Shown piece after piece: positions 8,711 through 16,421 of a DNA stretch of 37,942 nucleotides. Source of the DNA: Lachnospiraceae bacterium (GTDB lineage Bacteria; Bacillota; Clostridia; Lachnospirales; Lachnospiraceae). The DNA is taken from NCBI GenBank assembly GCA_022768825.1, contig JALEJB010000165.1, positions 1 through 37,942 on the forward strand. Reading direction: 5' to 3'. The position numbers were made by a program, and so were the translations under genes. Position 1 is the first letter of the stretch; each line of letters opens with the position of its first letter. Below the pieces are notes generated by a model. It saw only the letters and a list, made by a program, of their open reading frames with translations, was not told the DNA's origin and did no database searches.

Positions 8711-8739
8711 ATAATAACACCGCTTCCGATTTATGTCAA
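8711..8739 (-). promoter_or_regulatory. Promoter of the antisense RNA
   Basis: Read on the minus strand, TTGACA (plus 8734-8739) and TATTAT (plus 8711-8716) are separated by exactly 17 bp. There is no ribosome site or ORF directly downstream, which fits a non-coding transcript. Confidence 0.7.
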
Positions 8740-8771
8740 ACATATATTATTTTTTGACAGTGACACAAAAT

Positions 8772-8784
8772 GGTGTCAGACACC
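8772..8784. repeat. Dispersed palindrome GGTGTCAGACACC, copy 3
   Basis: It has the same core and 5' flank as copy 2. It lies between the antisense promoter and the GGDEF fragment. Confidence 0.7.
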
Positions 8785-8810
8785 ATCCTTGAATCGAAAA
8801 ATTGGTGCAA

Positions 8811-9176
8811 TCAGCACAGCGACGCATAATACGCCGCTTTATCCTCATACATCAATCGGTCTGCCTCAGATAACAGGCGGTCGATCCCGTTTTTACTATC
8901 CGCGCACCACACAGTCCCGACTGCCATCAACACTTCATGCTTGGGCATACTCTGCTTTAATACGTCGACCTTTCCGTTCAGTTCCTTCTCTGTGATGCCG
9001 GGGCACAACGCCAGCAGTTCATCTCCACCGATCCGGAACAACCCATAGCCGCCGAAAACCTGTTTTAAACAATCGCAGGCCCGCCGGATCAGGCGATCGC
9101 CGGCTTCGTGCCCCTGTGAATCCTGCTCATGCCTGTATGCAATCTGTTCTTCCTTCGTCAATTCATGCTCCCCCAT
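8811..9176 (-). pseudogene. Truncated GGDEF (diguanylate cyclase) fragment
   Basis: The 121-residue frame keeps the C-terminal two thirds of a GGDEF domain: GHEAGDRLI, then RIGGDELL (the active-site loop, with Leu in place of Phe), then VGTVWCADSK and a closing EADRLMYEDK helix. The N-terminal strand with the DxDxFKxxND-type metal site is missing and is replaced by an unrelated Glu/Lys-rich start (MGEHELTKEEQ). Full domains are about 160-180 residues, and no sensor domain precedes it. No clear ribosome site precedes the ATG. It is probably a decayed remnant of a c-di-GMP synthase, lying between two repeat-rich stretches. A stand-alone regulatory fragment is possible but less likely. Confidence 0.65.
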
Positions 9177-9307
9177 ATTCCGTTTCTCTTGCCGTCAAGC
9201 CAAAACACGCCGAAATGGATTGTTTTGGCTGCTCATAGGGCAGATGTTTTATTTTTGGTTTTATTGTATTGTACAACTTTACTATGGGGCTGACACCTTG
9301 GGGCTTT

Positions 9308-10285
9308 TTACAACTTCATCAAATATATTTCCTGTATCTGCTGTACCTTGTCGTACTCCAAATCGCAGATGTCTGCAATCTCTTCGACTGTTTTTCCTTT
9401 GCCAAGCATTTTTATGATCAGCTCATTTCTGCCCTCGGCACGTCCCTCTTCACGTCCTTGGGCTCTGCCACGCATTTGTCCCTCAAGAACACCATCCTCA
9501 TATATATCATCAATCGCCTTGCACATATTTACATATCCTCCTTCTTCCTGTACGTCTGCCTCTTGTAATAATTGTTCTGAATGCGTATACTGGCTCATCA
9601 CCAGATATGCATCTTTTTCTACTTTTTGATAGGATGTATCATTTTGTAGCAATGTTCGAATCGCTGTCTTATCCTGCGAACATTTGATAAATTGTAACAC
9701 CTGTTTTAAATCTGTCTTTAATTCGCTGATCTGTTCCTCACTCAGCTTTCGTATTTCTATCAAATTCACCCGATAATTCTGTACCTTATCCCTTAAATCC
9801 TCGGGTAACTGCGTCAGATCCAGCATTCCCTGCAAATCCGTACTTCCGTCCCATTCTTCCAATCCGGAATACAATAAAAAAGTAATCGTTGGTTTTAGCC
9901 GGTCTGTTTTCCGGAAACGATAAAAGTATTCCGATCTTTGAAGCATTGATTGTGGTAACTTTTTGACTTTTCTTGCAATCTTACGGCGCTGCTTCTCATA
10001 ATTTGCTACCGTGTAGGTCAGTTCCCGGAGTGGGTACGCATAGTCGATGACTTCCTGATTCTCAATTCCGATAATGCAAAAATTCACACCAAACACTACG
10101 CGACGAACTACATCCCGCATTTTGGAAAACGCATCCTTTTGAACCATGAAAGATCCTTTTGTGTCCTCAGTATGTACATCCTTTTCCTGCACATACTGTA
10201 CACCATTACAGCCAAAGCAATTTACAAAATCCGCAAATCGCTCCTCGTCTTCAAAGTACGAAGACCATGTGATGTCTTTCTTCAA
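9308..10285 (-). CDS. Rpn/PDDEXK_2-family nuclease (transposase-like)
   Basis: This is about 325 residues. The order of features matches the Rpn / 'PD-(D/E)XK nuclease family transposase' group: an N-terminal ERFADFVNCF block, a nuclease-type core with FCIIGIENQEVIDYAYPLR (the E-x-Q part of the motif), a middle FYRFRKTDRLKPTITFLLYSG segment, and a C-terminal Gly/Arg/Glu repeat (GRAQGREEGRAEGRNE) before a helix-turn-helix-like EEIADICDLEYDKVQQI. The first codon of this frame is TTG and no good ribosome site is close, so the true start is uncertain. The gene sits next to hairpin repeats. Members are often multi-copy and promote recombination; activity here is inferred. Confidence 0.75.
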   Translation of the reverse strand: MKKDITWSSYFEDEERFADFVNCFGCNGVQYVQEKDVHTEDTKGSFMVQKDAFSKMRDVVRRVVFGVNFCIIGIENQEVIDYAYPLRELTYTVANYEKQRRKIARKVKKLPQSMLQRSEYFYRFRKTDRLKPTITFLLYSGLEEWDGSTDLQGMLDLTQLPEDLRDKVQNYRVNLIEIRKLSEEQISELKTDLKQVLQFIKCSQDKTAIRTLLQNDTSYQKVEKDAYLVMSQYTHSEQLLQEADVQEEGGYVNMCKAIDDIYEDGVLEGQMRGRAQGREEGRAEGRNELIIKMLGKGKTVEEIADICDLEYDKVQQIQEIYLMKL

Positions 10286-10289
10286 AATT

Positions 10290-10412
10290 CAAGAACGCCT
10301 CAGCGTTCTTGCTGCGGAATGCGTGTCAGCTTTGCTGACATTCTCATCTGCGCATTCCTGCAATCCGCCGGTGGCTTTTATCTCAGTTTGATTTTCTCAA
10401 ACTGAGATAAAA
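10290..10412. repeat. Cluster of three hairpins upstream of the Rpn gene
   Basis: Hairpin 1 is CAAGAACGC/GCGTTCTTG (10290-10311). Hairpin 2 is TGTCAGC/GCTGACA (10324-10340), nested within GGAATGCG (10315-10322)/CGCATTCC (10351-10358). Hairpin 3 is a perfect 16-bp stem (10376-10391 with 10397-10412) with a 5-nt loop. I see no gene between 10286 and 10708. Confidence 0.75.
10336..10383 (+). repeat. Dispersed repeat, copy A (partner at 37889-37935)
   Basis: This stretch and the reverse complement of the window's last 50 bp share the core CTGCAATCCGCCGG plus GGCTT and TCTGCGCA, with about 80% identity across 48 bp. It overlaps hairpins 2 and 3 of the cluster. It is a small interspersed element family, not a gene. 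Confidence 0.65.
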
Positions 10413-10622
10413 TTCTCCTTCTCAGGGGTCGCTTTTAGGGACTCCTGCTTAACATATGTGTGATTGGTTTTAAAAGCAAGAATTCCATAAAATCACTTTT
10501 GAAATATACTTTGAAATATTAGATTTTTTGTTTAATGAAAAATTGCTTTGCACAGATTTTAACACCTACGCAAAGCAACCTCAATAGTTTAAAATATTAA
10601 ATTTTTATAAAATCCTCTCTCC

Positions 10623-10661
10623 GTCATGCTTCGCATGACACCTCTCCCCAACGGGGCGAGG
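10623..10661. repeat. Double-hairpin interspersed repeat
   Basis: GTCATGC/GCATGAC (10623-10639) is followed directly by CCTCTCCCC/GGGGCGAGG (10641-10661). Two adjacent hairpins of this composition are typical of short palindromic repeats in gut Clostridia. Upstream, TTGCTTTGC and GCAAAGCAA (about 10545-10584) form another stem. Confidence 0.55.
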
Positions 10662-10677
10662 CTTATTATTTGTTCAC

Positions 10678-10690
10678 AGTGTCTGACACC
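10678..10690. repeat. Dispersed palindrome (GTGTCTGACACC), copy 4
   Basis: The 19-bp string GTTCACAGTGTCTGACACC (10672-10690) is identical to the string at the 3' end of hemZ (16497-16515). A second half site (GACACC, 10700-10705) lies just before the DUF308-like stop codon. Confidence 0.7.
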
Positions 10691-10708
10691 GTTCTATTTG
10701 ACACCACT

Positions 10709-11242
10709 CTATTGTATGTAAATAATTGCCGTCTTTTTTAACGCCATACCGATTCTCGTCAGTGCTGAAATAATTAATCCAAAGCACATCAGATAGAGCA
10801 TCACGTCTTCTGAATTATTATAAATGATACACAGAATCGCCACCGTCACTTTTATGATTCCATTTACAAGCTTCCACTTCCAAAATCCGGCTGCTGCTTT
10901 CCGTGACTCATAAGCTCTGAACATAATAATCATACCGGCAAAAAAATAATAAATGATGAAATACACCATCATATATCTCTGGCCGATTCCTTTGATCGAT
11001 AAAATAAAAAAGCTCAGGTCTATGGTGATCAGGGCCCGATAAAGGATCACTTTCCCACCAATCATATGTATTCCCATAGAAAAGAAATAAAGAAACTGTT
11101 TGATTCCGCTGATCAGTAACGCGACTCCGAGTATGAGCGTTGCCATATAATATCCTGTACTTGGAAATAGAAGCATACCAACACTCATCACAATGACTAC
11201 GATTCCAATTATAATATTCTTTATCCTGCTTAATTTACTCAT
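10709..11242 (-). CDS. DUF308-like multi-pass membrane protein
   Basis: This is about 177 residues from the ATG at 11242, preceded by AGAGAG; the longer frame would start at a TTG. Five to six hydrophobic segments fill the protein (for example NIIIGIVVIVMSVGMLLF and LILGVALLISGIKQFLYFF). The 'GVALLISGI' pattern at the end of a helix pair is typical of DUF308/HdeD-type proteins. It is the last gene of a three-gene unit, 15 bp after the DUF6765 gene. The cellular role of this family in Firmicutes is not known, and no catalytic residues stand out. Confidence 0.65.
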   Translation of the reverse strand: MSKLSRIKNIIIGIVVIVMSVGMLLFPSTGYYMATLILGVALLISGIKQFLYFFSMGIHMIGGKVILYRALITIDLSFFILSIKGIGQRYMMVYFIIYYFFAGMIIMFRAYESRKAAAGFWKWKLVNGIIKVTVAILCIIYNNSEDVMLYLMCFGLIISALTRIGMALKKTAIIYIQ

Positions 11243-11257
11243 CTGCAATCTCTCTTT

Positions 11258-12418
11258 TCATTCGTTTCTCACATTTTTTGCCATGATCTTGAAATCCTTC
11301 ATACCTTTGAAGCCTTTTTTCAGGTAATCAACGGAAAAACCGGCAATCATGTTTCCGGATTCAAAAATCGCGTTTGTAACCATACTTTTCTGCCGCATTG
11401 CTGCAATGATAAATCTTCCGAACGAAGTATCGTCTCTGTTCGCCTGCGAAGCATCTCCATATTCCTTCTGATATTGATTGATATCAAAAGGAATCACTTC
11501 ACATCCGGATAATTCTTCCCCAAATGCTTTCCAATCCTCGCAAGCAATCAGCTGACGTTTCCTCAAGATCGTATCAATGCGATCTTCCCAGGACAGGATC
11601 GCATCAAAATCATACGTTGCTTTTTCAAATGTTTCCACTTCTCCCCGAAGATATTTCATCGCATAGATCATTTGAAAAAATGCCTTTTTATAATCTTCGG
11701 GGTTATTTTTATCAATCACATCATAATTTCCCCAGGCAGGCTGATATTTGTAATGTATAAAGCTATAATCAGGCAAATGTCCCGCACGTCCATGCCCAAG
11801 ATTCATCACTGAATTTTCACTGCCATCATTCATGCTGTTGATGTAGATTCCCTTTTCCGGATTGTCAGTACCCACAGGATTATGATGAAACGTCACATGC
11901 CGTTCCGCCAACGAAGCTTCGTCTTCACCCAGCACTTCGTAAAACTCAAAATCCGTATTATTGATCACCTGGGACGGTGTGCCCGCAAAATAGGCATGTG
12001 CCCAGGTATCCGCCAGAACGTGCATCGCTAATCCTACGCGTTCCAAATCTCTGTCCTTTGCAAGCTTCACGGTTCTGACGATCAGATCCCCATTGGGTTT
12101 ACAGATCAGTCTGTATTTGCTTCTGTATGTAACGGAAAGAGCCTTGACAGGCGCATATAGATCATAAGGCAGAAAGTGAAAGGACGACCAGATCCTGGTG
12201 ATATTCTGCAAGCCGATCAAGTCCGTTCTCGCTTCCATCAGTTCACTTTGCAGTTGTGTCGTGGCTGCTGATAACGGTGCATGATTTTTCTTTAGCAGCG
12301 TAGCAGAACAACAGTCAACAAATTGTGCACTGTATGCAATTTCCAAGCTTTCTTCATGTGAGTATCCTGCAATATAGGCTGCACAATACGTCGCATAATA
12401 ATGAAAATCTTCCTGCAT
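11258..12418 (-). CDS. DUF6765-family protein
   Basis: This is 386 residues starting MQEDFHYYATYCAAY, with GAGGTGAAATT before the ATG. The opening HYYATY, the SAQFVDCCS block and the IWSSFHFLPYDLY block are the hallmarks of DUF6765 in Lachnospiraceae. A central AMHVLADTWAHAYFAG motif (His, Asp and His on a helix) resembles the metal-binding helix of zinc-dependent phospholipase C / S1-P1 nuclease folds, and HFHH-like His residues elsewhere could add ligands. No signal peptide is visible, so it is probably cytosolic. It is the middle gene between two membrane proteins (gaps 4 and 15 bp). A metal-dependent hydrolase is my inference; no function is established. Confidence 0.75.
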   Translation of the reverse strand: MQEDFHYYATYCAAYIAGYSHEESLEIAYSAQFVDCCSATLLKKNHAPLSAATTQLQSELMEARTDLIGLQNITRIWSSFHFLPYDLYAPVKALSVTYRSKYRLICKPNGDLIVRTVKLAKDRDLERVGLAMHVLADTWAHAYFAGTPSQVINNTDFEFYEVLGEDEASLAERHVTFHHNPVGTDNPEKGIYINSMNDGSENSVMNLGHGRAGHLPDYSFIHYKYQPAWGNYDVIDKNNPEDYKKAFFQMIYAMKYLRGEVETFEKATYDFDAILSWEDRIDTILRKRQLIACEDWKAFGEELSGCEVIPFDINQYQKEYGDASQANRDDTSFGRFIIAAMRQKSMVTNAIFESGNMIAGFSVDYLKKGFKGMKDFKIMAKNVRNE

Positions 12419-12422
12419 AATT

Positions 12423-12881
12423 TCACCTCATCTTTTTCAGCAAGAAGGAAAAAACAATTACTTCTATCAGGATGATGTTTGACGTGATATCGATCATGAT
12501 GTAAACCAGTGTCTTTACTTCAAACATTTCTCCATGCGTAAATTGCGAAATATATAATGACCAGGAAATGATATTTAACAGTACCGATAAAACAAGATAC
12601 AGATTCCCCTTTTTCTTTCCGCAGCTGACATCGATTGCTGTTTTTCCAATATAGATGTACAGAAAAGTAAAAAACATCATTATCGCCAAAATGAACAGAC
12701 ATAGAATCATACTTATGACAGCATTTTCCATTTCTGTGCCATATTCCCGGCGCAGTTCACTCCAGACTTCAAACAAACCCTCAATTCCTCTTAGTCCTGT
12801 CCATATGGAAAATAAAATGACCCCTACGCCGCTTGTATATAATAAGCTCTGCACTCGCCTGACTTTTTTATCCGGATTCAT
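12423..12881 (-). CDS. Four-helix membrane protein of unknown function
   Basis: This is 152 residues from the ATG at 12881 (MNPDKKVRRV), which has GTGAGGACG upstream; a GTG four codons earlier is possible. Four membrane helices are visible (for example ILFSIWTGL, MILCLFILAIMMFFTFLYIY, LVLSVLLNIISWSLYI and SNIILIEVIVFSFLL), with a basic loop CGKKKGN between helices 2 and 3. It is the first gene of the operon with the DUF6765 and DUF308-like proteins. I do not recognise a family. Confidence 0.65.
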   Translation of the reverse strand: MNPDKKVRRVQSLLYTSGVGVILFSIWTGLRGIEGLFEVWSELRREYGTEMENAVISMILCLFILAIMMFFTFLYIYIGKTAIDVSCGKKKGNLYLVLSVLLNIISWSLYISQFTHGEMFEVKTLVYIMIDITSNIILIEVIVFSFLLKKMR

Positions 12882-12925
12882 AATCGTCCTCACTTTTGTA
12901 TTTTTCTAATGCCATCTTACCACAC

Positions 12926-12953
12926 TATTATCAATCAGCAATCAAACGTCTCT
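12926..12953 (-). promoter_or_regulatory. Possible promoter of the DUF6765 operon
   Basis: Read on the minus strand, TTGCTG is followed after about 16 bp by TAAGAT, upstream of the start at 12881. The match is moderate, and box positions are good to a few bases. It overlaps the edge of the 81-bp repeat copy A. Confidence 0.3.
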
Positions 12954-13024
12954 TTTGCTTTATAATCAGCCACGAAACAGTGCCACAATAATTCGGTGGC
13001 TGATTATAGAATCTAATCAAATAA
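12944..13024. repeat. 81-bp direct repeat, copy A (partner at 15941-16021)
   Basis: The two copies align without gaps, with about 70 of 81 bases identical by eye. The stem arms TATAATCAGCCAC (12961-12973) and GTGGCTGATTATA (12996-13008) are conserved, and most differences fall in the loop. On the minus strand the end TTATTTGATTAG would read LFD-stop, as in copy B, where it is the end of the ATPase fragment. Confidence 0.75.
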
Positions 13025-13026
13025 AA

Positions 13027-13072
13027 ATAATCAGCCACATAATGTAATTTTATACATTTCGTGGCTGATTAT
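13027..13072 (-). terminator. Terminator of the secreted Cthe_2159-like protein
   Basis: ATAATCAGCCAC (13027-13038) pairs with GTGGCTGATTAT (13061-13072), with AATGTA/TACATT inside. On the minus strand ATTATTTTTATTT follows. The stem sequence is the same as in both 81-bp repeat copies. Confidence 0.75.
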
Positions 13073-13081
13073 CAATCTCTT

Positions 13082-15727
13082 TTATATTACTACTTTGATC
13101 GTCATACGAACCGTCTTTGTTTTTCCGTTCAGCAATGTGACAGTTGCTTTGATTACAACCGTTCCGATGTTTTTGGCTGTGATCTTTCCGGATTTGCTTA
13201 CCGTTGCGATCTTTTTATTAGCCGTTGCATACTTGATGGAGCTTACATTGTCCATATTAAGCTTCTCATCCATTTTGAATGTCGTTGTCCGGTTCTCTTT
13301 GACACTCTTTTTGGCAGTCTTTGCCTTTACGGTTGCAAGAATCTTTTTATCGATTCGATCTGCTCTGTCCTGTGCCACAAACTCATATCTCTGTGTAGCA
13401 GTCAGTTTCTCAAAGTCGCAGAAAATGTTTGCATTCTCGTCTGAGCTTATTTTCTGATATTCCGATTCTACCATATTGTGTGTCTTTGTCTTGGCATCGT
13501 ACTTGTAAACATACAATGTGGTGTTCGCTTTGACATCTGCTGTATTCACTCTGACCTTATAATCAAGTTTCCCGTTTTCATCGAACACTTTTACCCGGAA
13601 CGGAATATTTTTCATATTGGCAAGGGCTTCCGCTCTGTCTGCTTTGGCTTTTGTGACAGCAGCTTCCTCCGTTTTCAGTGTCGCCAGGACAGAGCTTACC
13701 TGTCCTTCCTTTGACTCGGTCTTTGTGACAGTAAATTCCTCTCCCGTAGCAGCATCTTTGTCAACAATCGTACTCTGTGCGGTTCCTTCGCTATCTACTG
13801 TCTTGGTTGTTTCTGTTGTTGAACCGTCTGTTCTGGTCTCCTTCAAGTTCTCTGTAGAGGAGCCGTCCTTCTTCGTCTCGGTCTTTGTCTCGGTGACCGT
13901 GCCATCCGGGGCAGTCTTCTTCTCTTCTACGGTTGTTGTTCCAGTGGTTGCATCTGTCTTTGTGGTGGTCTCCACTTTCGTTCCGTCCGACAATGTAGTG
14001 GTCTGTGTCTTGGTACCGCTATCCTTGTCAGTGGTAGATGAAGAGGAGCTGCTGCCGGAACTGCTACTACTGCCGCCACCGGAACTGCCCGCCGCATTGA
14101 CAGTCACCTGAATCACTACATTTAAACTTACACCACCTGAGTTTCCAATTCCAGTCGGAAGTGTCACTATTCCCTTTACCGTAAATGTCTGGGCTGTACG
14201 AACGGACGGATCATAGCTTCCACTTGCAAGATTCTCCAGATCCCATGTCACCGTTGCCGTTGAGGATTTGGAATCGGTCGTATCAATCGTAACAACGGCA
14301 GGCAATCCCAGTGCTGTCGCTGTTTTTGCTGTTCCGTTTGCCACACCGGTAATATTCTGCGGGCTTGTAATAGAAGATAAATTCGTTGTTCCGGTAACAG
14401 GAAAGGTATAACTTACCGTGATGGTACCATCCAAATTCGAGGTAACAGTAGCTGACTGATTGGTATTTATCGTTGCAGTAACACCGGATGCAAATGCGTA
14501 TCCGCTATCCGCTGCAAGTGTCACACTAGCAGTGTATGCCGTGTCATACCCAGCCTTTCCGGATACCGGTGTATCACCACTCTTCCATGTAATATCGGGA
14601 TTTGTTGAAGAGACGCCGGTAGCACTCACAGAAGCTTTTGTAGCAAGCGCATCCCCACCTGTAGGTGCTGTGATCGTAATAGCCACGCTGGCGATTAATG
14701 TAGCCGGTGTTAGAGTATAGCCACAGGTATTGCATGTATTTGAACCGTTGTTATATGCATGGGCGCCATAACTATCTTTGCTACTAGTTTCTGTTTTATC
14801 ACAACCATAATGTTCACATTCATGCCAGTGATATGTTGCATCCGTGCTCCAACTAGTACTCCAACTATGGGTATGACCTACCGGTTCAATTTTAATATAT
14901 TTGTTATCATGTAGGCTATTATTCATATTCCACTCTACACTGCTTCCGGCACTTTCTCCAACCGTGACTTTGCAACCACTTGGATATCCATTCAGATTGG
15001 GAGAATTCCCTGTCATGCCCTCTGTTTTCACTCTTACCGCTGCCGTTCCACCGGTCAGTGTCACCGTGCCGCCCTGAATGACAGGAATATTAAAATATTC
15101 GTTATCATAACCGATTCCATATTTTCCTCCAGAAGCATTAACCACCGCCGAATCTTTTATAGTAATTTTTCCATATGAATCATTATTGCAAATACCATAT
15201 TTAGTCTCACCGGTAGCTGTGACCGTTACACTATCACATATAGTAATGTTTTTCCAAACCCAAATTCCACATGTTTCCCCTGTTACATTCAATATTCCGC
15301 TTCCTGTAACGGTCAGTGAGGGACCATCATCACTATACCCACTTTCACCTAATATGCCACTTCCAGTAGTATTTTGTATCGTATTTATAGTACCATTGTT
15401 AAGTACAACCGTTAAATCATGGGCACCATTATTATTGTATGTCCACCAGATACCCGGTTGATTTGTATTAATATTCAACCCATTTAAGGTCAATGTACCG
15501 GTAGTTGCATCAAATATAGCATTGGCACCCTCTGCAGTCGTATCTGCCGTACCTTGTGCTCCACCAGCTCCATTATGATAGTATTTGTTCGTACTATTTA
15601 ATTCAACCGTTCCGATTTTAACTGTTTGTACCGGAGCTGCCTCAACCGTAACTGGCTGCGCTACCACCGGCATCAGTCCCAGCACCATACACAATGTCAC
15701 CAGTAAACCCCAAAATCTTTTTCTCAT
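13082..15727 (-). CDS. Secreted carbohydrate-binding-like surface protein
   Basis: This is 881 residues with a signal peptide (RKRFWGLLVTLCMVLGLMP ... VEAAP). After it comes a Cthe_2159-type right-handed beta-helix region (VELNSTNKYYHNG, 'ATTGTLTLNGLNI', 'VTVTATGETKYGI'; about 35-280). Next are a His/Cys module (HTHSWSTSW ... HWHEC, CNTCGY; about 285-340), a Gly-rich beta domain, an Ig-like Big_4 domain, and a Ser/Gly linker followed by imperfect DG(T/S)xxETxxK repeats (about 555-690). The C-terminal KVRVNT/Big_2-like module is shared with the transglutaminase-like protein. There is no LPxTG. The ribosome site is AAAGGGATGAG. The gene is flanked by two direct 81-bp repeats, a sign of past recombination. 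The likely role is cell-surface glycan binding. Confidence 0.85.
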   Translation of the reverse strand: MRKRFWGLLVTLCMVLGLMPVVAQPVTVEAAPVQTVKIGTVELNSTNKYYHNGAGGAQGTADTTAEGANAIFDATTGTLTLNGLNINTNQPGIWWTYNNNGAHDLTVVLNNGTINTIQNTTGSGILGESGYSDDGPSLTVTGSGILNVTGETCGIWVWKNITICDSVTVTATGETKYGICNNDSYGKITIKDSAVVNASGGKYGIGYDNEYFNIPVIQGGTVTLTGGTAAVRVKTEGMTGNSPNLNGYPSGCKVTVGESAGSSVEWNMNNSLHDNKYIKIEPVGHTHSWSTSWSTDATYHWHECEHYGCDKTETSSKDSYGAHAYNNGSNTCNTCGYTLTPATLIASVAITITAPTGGDALATKASVSATGVSSTNPDITWKSGDTPVSGKAGYDTAYTASVTLAADSGYAFASGVTATINTNQSATVTSNLDGTITVSYTFPVTGTTNLSSITSPQNITGVANGTAKTATALGLPAVVTIDTTDSKSSTATVTWDLENLASGSYDPSVRTAQTFTVKGIVTLPTGIGNSGGVSLNVVIQVTVNAAGSSGGGSSSSSGSSSSSSTTDKDSGTKTQTTTLSDGTKVETTTKTDATTGTTTVEEKKTAPDGTVTETKTETKKDGSSTENLKETRTDGSTTETTKTVDSEGTAQSTIVDKDAATGEEFTVTKTESKEGQVSSVLATLKTEEAAVTKAKADRAEALANMKNIPFRVKVFDENGKLDYKVRVNTADVKANTTLYVYKYDAKTKTHNMVESEYQKISSDENANIFCDFEKLTATQRYEFVAQDRADRIDKKILATVKAKTAKKSVKENRTTTFKMDEKLNMDNVSSIKYATANKKIATVSKSGKITAKNIGTVVIKATVTLLNGKTKTVRMTIKVVI

Positions 15728-15940
15728 AGTATCTCATCCCTTTCACATATTTTATTATGCTGATCTATCTCAGCCTGTTTGCACAGGATGGATAGACGTG
15801 GGTGTTGCATAAAGTCGCCCAGTTTGTATTCATCATACACAAATATGCTCAAGGAATGTGGGCTGTTGCCCCAATCGAACCTAAAATGTCCTCAAGCGAC
15901 AGTGTCATCCAGATTCTCATGTCGATGACCGAGACAGAAG

Positions 15941-16021
15941 AAACGTCCCTTTCTCTTTATAATCAGCCACGAAACAGCAACATAATCATCCGCTGGCTGA
16001 TTATAGAACCTAATCAAATAA
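15941..16021. repeat. 81-bp direct repeat, copy B
   Basis: This is the partner of 12944-13024. The arms TATAATCAGCCA (15958-15969) and TGGCTGATTATA (15994-16005) form a hairpin just past the stop codon of the ATPase fragment. The stretch 15728-15940 holds the upstream region of the secreted-protein gene; I see no convincing promoter boxes there. Confidence 0.75.
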
Positions 16022-16395
16022 CGCATCCATATCAATCACATTGACAAATGCACCACTATATTCGTTATATTTCAGCCCATATGTGGTAATCAACGTGCTA
16101 TGAATTGCCATCTTAGAAGGTATTTCTTCTGAAAGCAATGTCATTCTATTTCGCAAAATTTTATCGTAATTCTTATCAACAGTAAATTCTGTCCCATAAA
16201 ACTTTATTTCACACATATTTACAATGTTATCTTTTCTCTCAATCAGCATATCCATCTGAGTCCCTGATTCGTCGCCCTTACGTTTAGACCAAGCGGACTG
16301 AGTTGTACTGACACCATTAATTCCCAGTGCTTTCTTAATTTGTTCTATATGGTTAAAGCAAACATTTTCGAAGGCAATCCCTCTCCAAGTTACAA
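16010..16395 (-). pseudogene. C-terminal fragment of an AAA/DUF234-type ATP-binding protein
   Basis: The frame from about 16395 reads VTWRGIAFENVCFNHIEQIK, GVSTTQSAWSKRKGDESGTQ, DMLIERKDNIVNMCEIKFY and ALITTYGL-like segments. This is the C-terminal PD-(D/E)XK-like part of ATPases that are multi-copy in Lachnospiraceae; D and E-x-K residues are present (QMDMLIE, CEIKF). The AAA module with Walker motifs, which should precede it, is missing. The first 30 codons of the open frame come from a terminator-like palindrome. It is a 3' gene remnant left at a rearrangement point downstream of hemZ. Confidence 0.75.
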
Positions 16396-16421
16396 TGTTT
16401 TGCGACTCAATATTAAAAAAT

